Shown here: positions 44,514 to 53,114 of the stretch, in pieces
Numbering within the stretch: position 1 is the first letter of the stretch
How the letters are laid out: each line of letters begins with the position of its first letter
From: Methanomicrobiales archaeon
GTDB lineage: Archaea > Halobacteriota > Methanomicrobia > Methanomicrobiales > Methanospirillaceae
NCBI GenBank assembly: GCA_012729535.1
Contig: JAAYCY010000049.1
Location: forward strand, 1 to 64,000
DNA length: 64,000 nt
Direction: 5' to 3'
The notes under the pieces: generated by a model
What the model saw: only the letters and a program-made list of their open reading frames with translations
Told to the model about the DNA's origin: nothing
Database searches by the model: none
Translations under genes and position numbers: made by a program

Positions 44514-45747
44514 GAGATTTCACCTGATCTATCCCTTCTACGTGTATTACATCAAGTTGTACTACCCGTGCAGGGGTTTTCAGGACCTCTGTCAGACTAG
44601 GCGTGGTCCTTCCCTGGTCTCCTGATATCAATTCCTTAATATACAGTCCCGCTTCACCGGTAACTTCTAGATAGAAGTTATTACCTTCTTTTCCTGTATA
44701 TCTGATATCAAGGACTCCCCTTTCTCGTACTTTATCCGCTCTCCGGTGGGCTACTCGCGTAGGCGTGCGCTGACGTATTGTGGCCCCCGATAGTTGCTCT
44801 AGTGCTGATTGAAGGGTTGTTTCCGGGATGGAACCGTCTATATCGACCAGAATCCTGTATTTTTTATGCCCTTTGTGATTCTTTAAGGTTTCCACTTCGG
44901 AACGTTGACTCCATTGAAGATCGATAACCTCAACCCGGTCTTTATTAACAGAATTTATGGCTTCTGTTAAATTTTTAAGGTCCGCCTCTCTGGTAAGGGG
45001 ATGCATGATCTCAAGGATAAACGGTCTTCCTGAACCCACCATGATCGCATCAATGTCCTCTCTTCCTGCACCATGGAGGATTGCTTTTTCAGCTTTGAAA
45101 ATAGGAAGGAGAGGTCTTCCTATGAGTTCTTCAACCGAATCCAAATACTGTTTCCCTGTTCCGTTACAGGCATCACACCCGGTACCCTTACACTTGGAAC
45201 ATGCCCAGTGGGTCTGAGGGATACCACGTTCATATTTCAGGTACCGTCCATATAGAAACAGAGATCTAATCTGAACCTCAACCCGCTCTTCGTGAAGATG
45301 GAGTAATGCAATAAGATCCGGGTTTTTTGTATCACCGGCAAGCCCGGTCTTTGTTGCAACTAACTTTCCGACTTCCCGGTTTATTTCCGATTTTAATGGT
45401 TCAGGATCTGAAAGGCCAAGGTCACTCCAGACCATCTCTTCAGATTCACTGATAAGGGGAGGAACCTTAGAACCGATTACAAATGTTTTTCCTTCAATTC
45501 CTCGAAATGCCTGTATAACTCGATCAGCCCAGAGATCAGTTGTTTTGAAAAAATCACCGCATATCCAGCATGTTTCCTGTTGTGGGTGGAACGGAATATT
45601 GAGAGTTAGTGCTGCAGATACCCTGATTCCAAGTCCACGCTGGTCATTTGACAGACCAAATGAGCGTTTAGCAACCATACGACCGAGACAGTGGTCACAT
45701 ATCTCTCCATATTCTGATATTTTCTGATATAATTCGGTCAGTTCCAT
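44500..45747 (-). CDS. pus10: tRNA pseudouridine synthase Pus10
   Basis: Makes Psi54 and Psi55 in tRNA. 415 residues. The N-terminal zinc module is C17-x2-C20...C60-x2-C63. A second Cys pair cluster (CSKCKGTGCDACNGTG) sits near 180-200. The catalytic domain has GSGRPFILEI, a catalytic-Asp region around EADLKNL, and the C-terminal RTTPSLTEVLK. It neighbours TrmY, the next enzyme on position 54, and overlaps both neighbours. Confidence 0.95.
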   Translation of the reverse strand: MELTELYQKISEYGEICDHCLGRMVAKRSFGLSNDQRGLGIRVSAALTLNIPFHPQQETCWICGDFFKTTDLWADRVIQAFRGIEGKTFVIGSKVPPLISESEEMVWSDLGLSDPEPLKSEINREVGKLVATKTGLAGDTKNPDLIALLHLHEERVEVQIRSLFLYGRYLKYERGIPQTHWACSKCKGTGCDACNGTGKQYLDSVEELIGRPLLPIFKAEKAILHGAGREDIDAIMVGSGRPFILEIMHPLTREADLKNLTEAINSVNKDRVEVIDLQWSQRSEVETLKNHKGHKKYRILVDIDGSIPETTLQSALEQLSGATIRQRTPTRVAHRRADKVRERGVLDIRYTGKEGNNFYLEVTGEAGLYIKELISGDQGRTTPSLTEVLKTPARVVQLDVIHVEGIDQVKSHGTS

Positions 45748-46322
45748 CCTGATTTCCTCCGGTCTGTTTCATTTAAAAGCAAAGTAATCGCATGATCTGC
45801 ATGCACAATGGCAGGCCCAAGTGAGAATTCTGTCAGGCCGGCAATTAGGGATTGTTCCTCCTCAGTATAATTCCGGTTATCAGATAGAATAAATGCATCC
45901 GGAATATTTTCTGCGGGAACTGTCCTGATGTCAGTTCCTGATTCATCCAGAACAGCATATTCCTGCTCTGCCAGCAGATCAGCCAGAGCAGCTTTCCTGC
46001 AATATAAACCCTGACTGGCTTGTCTGAAGGTTTTACCTGCTGGAATAGCCAGTCCGATTTTAATAAAAGATGCAATATTTCTTTCATCTGGAGAAAGGTT
46101 TTTAATTTCATTCCCAATGAATCGGATGAGGCGTCCTGGATAAGGCGGACCCAGAAGTAAGATATCACAGATAATATTCTGCCTGATTCCGTGTGATAAA
46201 AAAAGAGAAGATGAAACCGTCCTGCAGAGCAGATCCATACGGCCTGCTTTTCCGGGAAGGTCATTTAGAGAGAAAGAGGGATCGGTGCTGGCTGTATGTC
46301 CGATTATCAGGAATGATGTCAT
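45738..46322 (-). CDS. trmY: tRNA (pseudouridine-54-N1)-methyltransferase TrmY
   Basis: 194 residues, the SPOUT-family DUF358 enzyme that methylates Psi54 to m1Psi54 in archaeal tRNA. Visible motifs: FLIIGHTASTDPSFSLNDLPG at the N-terminus (in two parts), RMDLLCR, LGPPYPG, and the C-terminal FSLGPAIVHADHAITLLL knot. Overlaps pus10 by 10 nt and srp54 by 1 nt. The substrate of TrmY is the product of Pus10, so the two form one pathway. Confidence 0.95.
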   Translation of the reverse strand: MTSFLIIGHTASTDPSFSLNDLPGKAGRMDLLCRTVSSSLFLSHGIRQNIICDILLLGPPYPGRLIRFIGNEIKNLSPDERNIASFIKIGLAIPAGKTFRQASQGLYCRKAALADLLAEQEYAVLDESGTDIRTVPAENIPDAFILSDNRNYTEEEQSLIAGLTEFSLGPAIVHADHAITLLLNETDRRKSGWN

Positions 46323-47635
46323 CAGGACATTTTCCCGAATTTTTTCATCAGCCTCTGCATACCTTTCTCTCCTCCTTTGAGTCCTTTAAAGGTCCGTTTC
46401 ATCATTTTATAATTTTTTATGAGTTCACGGACCTCCTCAAGGTTCGCACCGGCACCCCGGGCAATCCGTTGCACCCGGGATCCATTAAGTACCGTTGGGT
46501 CATCAAGTTCAACCGGTGTCATTGAATCCATGATGACCTTGTACTTGTTCATCTTTGATTCAGTGACATCAAGAGCTTCAGATGGGAGTTCCATTCCTCC
46601 GAGAGGAAGCATAGACATGACCTGCTTTAAGGGGCCCATCTTATTAACTGCTTCAAGCTGCCGGTACATATCACGGAGGGTAAATTTACCACTAAGCATG
46701 GCATTTACATCGATATCCTGCTCATCAATTGAATCCTGGACGCGTTCTGCAAGGGCCTTTAAATCACCCATTCCAAGGAGTCGTGATATGTAACTGCCCG
46801 GATCAAACCACTCGAGGTCTTCTATCGTTTCGCCCTGTCCGATAAAGACAATCCCTGAACCTGTCTCTGCGACAGCTGAGAGTGCACCACCACCCTTAGC
46901 AGTTCCGTCCATCTTGGTGATGATGACACCATCGATGTTAACCGCTTCATGAAATCTCCTGGCCTGTTCACGAGCCTGTTGGCCAAGAGCGGCATCAATA
47001 ACCAGCCAGCGGTGAGTTGCACGGGTAATTTCATTGAGGTCAACGATCTCAGTGATAAGATCCTCCTCAAGAGCATGGCGGCCCTGGGTATCTACAATGA
47101 TAACTTCTTCCCGTATATGGGCCAGCCCCTCACGAACAATTTTTCTGGCATCCTGTTCATCCGGATTTCCAAAACAGGGGACCTGAATCCGGTCACAGAG
47201 TGTTTTTATCTGGGTATATGCACCTGGCCTGAACGTGTCTGCACAAATAACTGCAACCCGCATTCCTTTTCGTTTGAAAAATCGAGCCAGTTTCGCAGTA
47301 GTTGTGGTTTTTCCTGAACCCTGCAGACCGGCCATCAGGACTATCTGTTTTCCAAGGCTGATTTCGACGGTTTTTCCAACAAGGTTGACCAGTTCATCAT
47401 ATACTATCCGGAGAACATGCTCCCTGGCAGTAACACCTTTTGGTGGTTGTTCGTCAAGAGATCGTTTTTTGATGGTCTGGGAAAGCTGCATGACCTGCTT
47501 GACATTAACATCTGCCTGGAGAAGAGCACGCTGAAGATCTTTTACCAGTTCTTCTACAGCACTCCGATCAATGACCGTTTTACCTGCCAATTTTCGAAGG
47601 GCATCTTTAAGGTTGGAACCCAGATTATCAAGCAT
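46322..47635 (-). CDS. srp54: Signal recognition particle protein SRP54
   Basis: GTPase that binds 7S RNA and signal peptides. 437 residues: N domain, G domain (P-loop GLQGSGKTTTTAKLA, DTQGR, TKMDG), and the Met-rich M domain at the C-terminus (MKRTFKGLKGGEKGMQRLMKKFGKM in part). Its start abuts the ftsY stop. Confidence 0.97.
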   Translation of the reverse strand: MLDNLGSNLKDALRKLAGKTVIDRSAVEELVKDLQRALLQADVNVKQVMQLSQTIKKRSLDEQPPKGVTAREHVLRIVYDELVNLVGKTVEISLGKQIVLMAGLQGSGKTTTTAKLARFFKRKGMRVAVICADTFRPGAYTQIKTLCDRIQVPCFGNPDEQDARKIVREGLAHIREEVIIVDTQGRHALEEDLITEIVDLNEITRATHRWLVIDAALGQQAREQARRFHEAVNIDGVIITKMDGTAKGGGALSAVAETGSGIVFIGQGETIEDLEWFDPGSYISRLLGMGDLKALAERVQDSIDEQDIDVNAMLSGKFTLRDMYRQLEAVNKMGPLKQVMSMLPLGGMELPSEALDVTESKMNKYKVIMDSMTPVELDDPTVLNGSRVQRIARGAGANLEEVRELIKNYKMMKRTFKGLKGGEKGMQRLMKKFGKMS

Positions 47636-48696
47636 CAGGCATCACCAAGGAGATCGGCAACAACTATGGTTGGATTGAATACCATAATATCATTATATCC
47701 CTGCCCGGTTCCGATAAAGAGAAGAGGTTTTCCGACAGCATGTGCAATGGAAATAGCTGCCCCTCCTTTTGGATCCATGTCTACCTTGGTAAGCATTACT
47801 GCATCGATTCCGACAGATTTAGAAAACTCTTCTGCCCTGATAACAGCATCATTGCCTGCAACCGCTTCATCAACATATACGATAAGGTCAGGATTAATAA
47901 CACGCCTGATTTTGGCTAGCTGGTTCATCAGGTTAGCCCGGTTATGGAACCTGCCCGCTGTATCACCTAGGACAACATCTACCTGGTGGGCCCGTGCATA
48001 CTCAACAGTATCAAAAAGGACTGCAGTGGGATCTGAACCTTCCTGGTGCTGAATAACCTTGATGCCAAGTCTTTTGCCATGAACATCTATCTGTTCTATT
48101 GCACCTGCACGAAATGTATCGCCTGCTCCCAGAACTACAGAAAAGCCATTGTTTTGTAGAAAACTTGCAACCTTTGCAATGGATGTGGTTTTTCCCGTTC
48201 CATTTACTCCGGTGAAGAGGATTTTTACCGGTCTTTCATGGGTTTTCACAAATGAACAAATGTCAACTCCTTCACCCAGAACTCCGAGGAGTGCATCTGA
48301 AAGAGCATCACGGACGACAGAATCAACAGACTTTCCAACTTTTCTCTTTGATCCTGAGAGATCTTCTTTAATCCTTGAGAGTATCTCTTCTGTTACAGAA
48401 AATGCAACGTCACTCTCCAAAAGACCGATTTCCAGTTCATCCAGTATATCCCTGATATCCTTTTCTGATACAATGAATTCCCGGTCACGAACAAATGAGA
48501 CGAACTTTTCAGTAAAACCTGCCTGGTTTTTCTTTCCTGAATCCAAAGAGATAACAGGTGCAGGTTCAGTAACGGGCGAAACTTCTGGCTCAGAACCGGA
48601 TTCCGGTTGTATGATCGCTTCCGGTTTTGATTCTTCAAGGGAGTTTTCCAGTTTTTTTCTGGCGGAAAAAAGTTTTTCCTTCAGTGCTTTGAACAT
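47635..48696 (-). CDS. ftsY: SRP receptor FtsY
   Basis: SRP receptor GTPase at the membrane. 353 residues: an acidic N-terminal A-domain (1-70), then NG domains with P-loop GVNGTGKTTSIAKVA, DTAGR, TKVDMDPKGG and the insertion-box region GAGDTFRAGA. Upstream of srp54 in the same operon; stop and start share one nucleotide. Confidence 0.97.
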   Translation of the reverse strand: MFKALKEKLFSARKKLENSLEESKPEAIIQPESGSEPEVSPVTEPAPVISLDSGKKNQAGFTEKFVSFVRDREFIVSEKDIRDILDELEIGLLESDVAFSVTEEILSRIKEDLSGSKRKVGKSVDSVVRDALSDALLGVLGEGVDICSFVKTHERPVKILFTGVNGTGKTTSIAKVASFLQNNGFSVVLGAGDTFRAGAIEQIDVHGKRLGIKVIQHQEGSDPTAVLFDTVEYARAHQVDVVLGDTAGRFHNRANLMNQLAKIRRVINPDLIVYVDEAVAGNDAVIRAEEFSKSVGIDAVMLTKVDMDPKGGAAISIAHAVGKPLLFIGTGQGYNDIMVFNPTIVVADLLGDA

Positions 48697-48733
48697 GTTC
48701 CATCACCTGCATTCTGTATATGAAAAGCAGGAG

Positions 48734-49192
48734 TTACTGAAGGGAGCCAGCACCCTGCTGTTCTGCCTGGGCCTGCCTGTATAGTAATTCAAGACGCTTC
48801 TGGATATCTTTGACCTGCGCATCAATTTTCTGGAGAACCTCAGTAAGGTTTTTCACAGATGCCTCCATTTCTTTGATGCGGTCTTCAAGATAAGAGATAG
48901 CACCTTTGTTATTTTTCTGGACAATAATATCTGAACCAATACTGACAAATACCTCATCCGGTTGCACAATAGTCGCCCTGATATTGAGTCCTCCACCTAT
49001 TGGCATGAATACCGGTGCTTCCCCCGCTTCTGCGAGGGCGTTTAATGTCTCAATCGAAGCATTTGCTTCACGAATACCTTCTTCCATGATCCCAAGCTGT
49101 CTGGAATAAACCTCAGCCTGTTGGGTATACTGGTTCAGGTAATTCTGAAGAGACTGGACCTCTCTGGGATCAACAGGGGCCACCGGGATCAC
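48734..49192 (-). CDS. pfdA: Prefoldin alpha subunit
   Basis: 152 residues with two long coiled-coil helices (about 5-50 and 90-145) flanking a beta-hairpin (FMPIGGGLNIRATI...EVFVSIGSDIIVQK). The alpha2beta4 prefoldin hexamer hands unfolded proteins to the chaperonin. Overlaps the LX gene by 4 nt. In archaea it commonly sits before ftsY. Confidence 0.93.
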   Translation of the reverse strand: MIPVAPVDPREVQSLQNYLNQYTQQAEVYSRQLGIMEEGIREANASIETLNALAEAGEAPVFMPIGGGLNIRATIVQPDEVFVSIGSDIIVQKNNKGAISYLEDRIKEMEASVKNLTEVLQKIDAQVKDIQKRLELLYRQAQAEQQGAGSLQ

Positions 49193-49383
49193 TCCCCGCT
49201 CACTTCAGAAACAGTCTCTACCTTTATGTAAGGGCGGGCAAGACGGTGCTTACTCCCGATTATAGTTAAAATTCGTTCTTTTGCCTGAACTTCGTTCGGA
49301 GCCGGGAGAACCTTGGTAAATGGTTTCCAAAAGTCAGGTTTCTCCTGATATGTTCCTGTTATCTCAAATTTTTTTTCAGCCAT
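49189..49383 (-). CDS. rpl18a: Ribosomal protein LX (L18a/L20a)
   Basis: 64 residues, MAEKKFEITGTYQEKP...IKVETVSE. GAGG 6 nt before the ATG at 49381-49383 decides the start. Lies 1 nt after eif6 and overlaps pfdA. Confidence 0.93.
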   Translation of the reverse strand: MAEKKFEITGTYQEKPDFWKPFTKVLPAPNEVQAKERILTIIGSKHRLARPYIKVETVSEVSGE

Positions 49384-49384
49384 G

Positions 49385-50047
49385 TTATTCCTCAAAACCT
49401 AAAATATCTTCAATTCTACCTAGTTCATAACCGCTAGTCCCGATTCCTGCAAGATAACCGTGGCTGTTTGCAACAAGGCCGGTACCAACCAATGCATTAC
49501 CCATGGTCACTGAGCCTTTACCCACAGGAAGTTCACAAACCTGTTCTAATAACTGAATTTCACCTGGAGTACTCCGGGGGTTTATCACCACACCTGTTTT
49601 GGTGGCAACTGCTGCCATCCCCACGGTTTTAATGTCACCGAGTGTGAGTGGAATTACCGGAACCTGAAGAAAGTCACCCAGAGCATCCATAAATTTCTCG
49701 TCCATCTCCGGATGAACCGCTGCAAAATTATCATTCGCCAGAATGATATTTCCAGCAGCATTCATTCCCTCTTCAAGTAACATAATTTCACGATACTCGG
49801 AAAGGGTTTGGATCTCTTCTTCTTTTGCCATACCGGTAATAACAAGCCCATTGCTATTTCCGGCGACGAGAGAACCAATAATGGGACTTCCCTGGATGGT
49901 TGTTCTGATAACCTCCACTTTGAAAGCCTTTTCGTATTTTTCTATTAATTCTGGTTCTGTTTCGGGGGGGACTATCGCTATATCTTCAAATACGCGGGTG
50001 AAAACGCCGATATGGGGATCTCCTGCAATCGAGACAATACGGTCCAT
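49385..50047 (-). CDS. eif6: Translation initiation factor 6 (aIF6)
   Basis: 220 residues, five pseudo-repeats of about 45 residues forming the IF6 propeller (GIFTRVFEDIAIVPP, NSNGLVITG, NDNFAAVHPEMDEKF, TKTGVVINPRSTPGE, NSHGYLAGIGTSG). Keeps the large subunit from joining the small one. Adjacent to L31e and LX, the standard archaeal arrangement. Confidence 0.97.
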   Translation of the reverse strand: MDRIVSIAGDPHIGVFTRVFEDIAIVPPETEPELIEKYEKAFKVEVIRTTIQGSPIIGSLVAGNSNGLVITGMAKEEEIQTLSEYREIMLLEEGMNAAGNIILANDNFAAVHPEMDEKFMDALGDFLQVPVIPLTLGDIKTVGMAAVATKTGVVINPRSTPGEIQLLEQVCELPVGKGSVTMGNALVGTGLVANSHGYLAGIGTSGYELGRIEDILGFEE

Positions 50048-50311
50048 CTACTCCTCAGCCAGTTCAGCCTGTACCTGTCCGTCTTCGAGCTTCATTGCCC
50101 GTACGCGGATTTTTGATGGAGGTTTTTCAGTTCCTCTTGCCCAGACATGTTCGTTAATATCCTGTCCGAGGCGTACATCCTCACTTTTCATGTGTTTGCT
50201 CAGAAATGCACGAATATCTTTCATCGCCTTTGCACTTCTGCGCCACCGGGGAGCTCTTTTTACCGCTCCAAGGGGGATAACATACATCTGTTCCTGCAGT
50301 TTTTCAACCAT
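50048..50311 (-). CDS. rpl31e: Ribosomal protein L31e
   Basis: 87 residues ([55 protein letters not shown] in parts). 7 nt after L39e and directly followed by eif6. Confidence 0.95.
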   Translation of the reverse strand: MVEKLQEQMYVIPLGAVKRAPRWRRSAKAMKDIRAFLSKHMKSEDVRLGQDINEHVWARGTEKPPSKIRVRAMKLEDGQVQAELAEE

Positions 50312-50318
50312 AAAAAAA

Positions 50319-50471
50319 TCACACCTTTAATGTGCTACGCCGCCAGCTGTGACGCTGTGGATGTGCCATTACTGCTCTGGCTGTCTTTACCATAACCCAT
50401 TGTGGAACACGCCTGTTCTGCTGGGTCTTTTTTGATAACCGAATCTTTCGGCATTTTGTAAGTTTGCTCAT
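50319..50471 (-). CDS. rpl39e: Ribosomal protein L39e
   Basis: A 50-residue, very basic protein beginning [18 protein letters not shown], with [11 protein letters not shown] and ending RSTLKV, which is L39e. It is too short for many ORF filters. The ATG at 50469-50471 follows the PP-loop gene by 10 nt and precedes L31e, the usual archaeal L39e-L31e-aIF6 order. Confidence 0.94.
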   Translation of the reverse strand: MSKLTKCRKIRLSKKTQQNRRVPQWVMVKTARAVMAHPQRHSWRRSTLKV

Positions 50472-50481
50472 AATGTTCACC

Positions 50482-51075
50482 TTAGGTGGGAGTATGTCTG
50501 CCTGTCGTCAAAGACTGCTGATGTGCAGGAGGGAAGTATTTTTCAGGTAGCAGGCCCCTTTCTCTCAATTCCTGTCGGATTCCGGTTTCATAATCCCCGT
50601 TGGAGATCTTTCCGGTTTCTCCATATACGACAGTCAGGTACTGTGATACAAGTCTTTCAACTTCCCTTTTGGGAAATCCGATGAGTGGTCTGACGTAGGA
50701 ACATCCAAACCGGTCACTGATACTGCGAACCTCACTATCTGATAGAAGAGGCACCCGATCACCAAATCTTGTTCCGTCAGCCACCAGATCATATGTTTCA
50801 CACAGGTTCCTGATTGCTTCCCGATGGACCTGTTGTATCGCATTATTGGGGAACCCCTCCTTTACGACCATATCCGCGATTTCAGTAAGGAATCCCTCCC
50901 TGAATAAACGAATATGGTGTGTAAAACCCAAAGCTCCAGCAGCAGCCCTGACATCGGATATACTGACATTCCTGCTAAAGAGGAAAGTGTTTAATTCAAC
51001 CTCGTACCAGGGAGAAAGAAGGATAGCTGCTAATGAACTGTCCTTCCCACCTGAAAAGAGGACACCTGCTTTCAT
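50482..51075 (-). CDS. PP-loop (N-type ATP pyrophosphatase) family protein
   Basis: 197 residues. The ATP-binding loop is [11 protein letters not shown] at residues 7-17, with the usual DGTRFGDR and [12 protein letters not shown] segments of the archaeal asparagine-synthase-like/ATPase group of unknown function. Possibly modifies tRNA, as many PP-loop enzymes do. Between PDCD5 (4-nt overlap) and L39e in the translation cluster. Confidence 0.88.
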   Translation of the reverse strand: MKAGVLFSGGKDSSLAAILLSPWYEVELNTFLFSRNVSISDVRAAAGALGFTHHIRLFREGFLTEIADMVVKEGFPNNAIQQVHREAIRNLCETYDLVADGTRFGDRVPLLSDSEVRSISDRFGCSYVRPLIGFPKREVERLVSQYLTVVYGETGKISNGDYETGIRQELRERGLLPEKYFPPAHQQSLTTGRHTPT

Positions 51076-51404
51076 CCTTTCCGCCTGATGTTAAACTCTC
51101 GTTTTGCCGGGGTTACCTGCTGAAGAATAACCTTCAGCTGGTCATCAGATATTTTTGTCTTGATTCTGCCATTCTGGGCCAGCATCACCAGTTGTTGTTC
51201 AACAGCCCGGGCAAAATCAGGCTTGGTAAGTTTAATGGTATTGAGTCGTTCCCTGGCTTCAGGCTCCAGGATCTGCATGAGTGCCATCTGCATCTGTGCA
51301 TCATACTGTTGCTGACGGTCTATCTCCTGCTGTTGCATGGCAGCCTGTTGCTGCATCTCTGCCATTTTTCTCCGGCGGATATCTGCCAGTTCATCCTCAC
51401 CCAT
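51072..51404 (-). CDS. PDCD5/TFAR19-like DNA-binding protein
   Basis: 110 residues: helical, Gln-rich N-terminus (MAEMQQQAAMQQQEIDR), then LEPEARERLNTIKLTKPDFAR and KISDDQLKVILQQV. Start chosen at ATG 51404 with GGTGA 6 nt ahead; an ATG four codons earlier is also in frame. Constant neighbour of S19e in archaea. Function in archaea unclear. Confidence 0.93.
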   Translation of the reverse strand: MGEDELADIRRRKMAEMQQQAAMQQQEIDRQQQYDAQMQMALMQILEPEARERLNTIKLTKPDFARAVEQQLVMLAQNGRIKTKISDDQLKVILQQVTPAKREFNIRRKG

Positions 51405-51422
51405 TGTTGTCACCATTACCAG

Positions 51423-51845
51423 TTACTGGTTTTCTGTACTGACTTTGTATGCAACCCCGTCAAGGAATGAAGTTCCTGCGGGTGTTATTACTCTGCCATT
51501 CTTCTGCTTCGATACAAATCCTGCTGCTTCAAGCTGCTGAAGTGATTTACGCAGGATTGAACCGCTTCCCTTAACTGAAATGTCCGGTTTAGATCCACGA
51601 TTCTTTTTACCGCCATATACCGAACGCATTCTCTCAACACCGACCGGTCCGTCAACATATATGCGCCTTAATACTGCTGCAGTCCGTGTGTACCACCATT
51701 CCGGATCTTCCGGGGGCATTTCACGGTGTGTACCGGTTTTTACAAATGGAGCCCATTCAGGCGCGGTTATTTCTTCTTTTTCCTTCAGTTCCGTTGCTGC
51801 TTTCGCGATAAGCTTGTCAGCCGGAACATCATATACGGTAGTCAT
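51423..51845 (-). CDS. rps19e: Ribosomal protein S19e
   Basis: 140-residue small-subunit protein: TTVYDVPADKLIAKAATELK, then PEWWYTRTAAVLRRIYVDGPVG and the C-terminal LQQLEAAGFVSK winged helix. Precedes PDCD5 by 18-19 nt. Confidence 0.96.
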   Translation of the reverse strand: MTTVYDVPADKLIAKAATELKEKEEITAPEWAPFVKTGTHREMPPEDPEWWYTRTAAVLRRIYVDGPVGVERMRSVYGGKKNRGSKPDISVKGSGSILRKSLQQLEAAGFVSKQKNGRVITPAGTSFLDGVAYKVSTENQ

Positions 51846-51923
51846 CGATAGTCCACACTCTCAATACGGATAGTAGTCTCTACTTATTCGCGTGTAGTAT
51901 TCATATACGTTTCGAGACTTTGG

Positions 51924-52178
51924 TCAGCGATTACTTTTTGGATCTCCAAGAACCATCGTTCTTCCACGGACCTGAAGCAGTATTGTCCTGCTTGCCTCTG
52001 CAATGGCTTTTGGGTCAACGTCTACTGAAGCGAGCCACTTGATCTTAATACATTTCTTGACTTTAATCTGGCACCGGATTTCAGAAATTATCGTATCGGT
52101 GATTCCCTGTTTACCTACCCATATGGTAGGTTTGAGGTCATGGTATGCGGTATGAGATCGGTTATTCTTTGTTTCCAT
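51924..52178 (-). CDS. YhbY/CRM-domain RNA-binding protein
   Basis: 84 residues of a single CRM domain, marked by [16 protein letters not shown] (GxxG loop) and the C-terminal [13 protein letters not shown]. YhbY relatives bind ribosomal precursor RNA. Overlaps the RNase P gene by 17 nt. A 78-nt gap follows to S19e. Confidence 0.93.
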   Translation of the reverse strand: METKNNRSHTAYHDLKPTIWVGKQGITDTIISEIRCQIKVKKCIKIKWLASVDVDPKAIAEASRTILLQVRGRTMVLGDPKSNR

Positions 52179-52497
52179 TGGTATCTTTTCTCTTGTCTAG
52201 CGGTATTCTGCGATGCCAGCCACATGAAAGACAGGTTAGAATTACTCTCCCCCGGTTTATTCTAATTCTTCCGGTTTTTCCAGGAACCAGGTAGGTTTTG
52301 CATGCCCTGCAATATCTTCTTTTGAGTATATGAGGAATCCTGACTCTTTCTTTCATCGCGATGAGGCAGGCATGTCTGACGCAGCGGTTGCTGAATTCAC
52401 CATTCCAACTGAACATGAGATCTGCCTGATCAAATAAAATCCGGATCCTTTCCATGGCGATGTGTCTTCTGTCTGATCGGGGGCGTTTTTTACTCAT
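52162..52497 (-). CDS. rnp4: RNase P protein component 4 (Rpp21/Rpr2)
   Basis: 111 residues with a zinc ribbon of four Cys ([14 protein letters not shown] near 62-75, and TCLSCGWHR near the C-terminus). Basic throughout; a partner of Rpp29 on the RNase P RNA. Head of the translation cluster; 5 nt after purN. Confidence 0.93.
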   Translation of the reverse strand: MSKKRPRSDRRHIAMERIRILFDQADLMFSWNGEFSNRCVRHACLIAMKERVRIPHILKRRYCRACKTYLVPGKTGRIRINRGRVILTCLSCGWHRRIPLDKRKDTNGNKE

Positions 52498-52502
52498 TGA
52501 AA

Positions 52503-53114
52503 TCAGGGAAGGATCCGGACCCAGCGTTCTTCGATCTGCAGTTTTTTCTCAAAAAATAATTTTATTGATTGAGGAAATGCCTGGTGCTCTTCAACCAGTA
52601 TCCTTTCTGAAAGACTTTCTTCATCATCGTCATCCAATACCGGAACTGTTCTCTGGATAATGACAGGCCCTGCATCCATATCTTTTGTCACGAAATGGAC
52701 CGTGCATCCGGAAACTTTTGTTCCATAATCCAGTGCCTGCTGCTGTGCATGAAGACCTGCAAAGGATGGAAGAATGGAGGGGTGAATATTCATCATTTTT
52801 CCCTCGAACTCTTCAACAATCCCCCTGCCGAGAAGTCTCATATATCCTGCCAGGACAACAAGATCTGGATCATATCTTCTGATAACCGTTAAAAGTTCCA
52901 GCTCGTATTTGTCTTTATCCGGAAATGATCGGTAATTAATGACTTCATCCGGAATTCCCATGTTTTTTGCCTTATTTAATGCATCTGCATCCGGGTTATC
53001 TGAAATGAGAGCAATACAACGTGCAGGAATATACCCGTCAGCACAGCGGTTAGCAATTGCCTGAAAATTTGTTCCTCTACCTGAAGCAAGGACAACGAAT
53101 GTACCTTGGTTCAT
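52503..53114 (-). CDS. purN: Phosphoribosylglycinamide formyltransferase PurN
   Basis: Transfers the formyl group from 10-formyl-tetrahydrofolate to GAR. 203 residues: N-terminal [15 protein letters not shown], catalytic HPSILPSF (Asn and His of the family N-x-HPSLLP region with IMNIHPS) and the [15 protein letters not shown] segment. Overlaps the CorC-like gene by 4 nt and precedes RNase P. Confidence 0.95.
   Translation of the reverse strand: MNQGTFVVLASGRGTNFQAIANRCADGYIPARCIALISDNPDADALNKAKNMGIPDEVINYRSFPDKDKYELELLTVIRRYDPDLVVLAGYMRLLGRGIVEEFEGKMMNIHPSILPSFAGLHAQQQALDYGTKVSGCTVHFVTKDMDAGPVIIQRTVPVLDDDDEESLSERILVEEHQAFPQSIKLFFEKKLQIEERWVRILP

Noticed and set aside
49743-50330. 195-residue frame on the plus strand
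   Set aside because: Antisense to eif6 and L31e, both certain.
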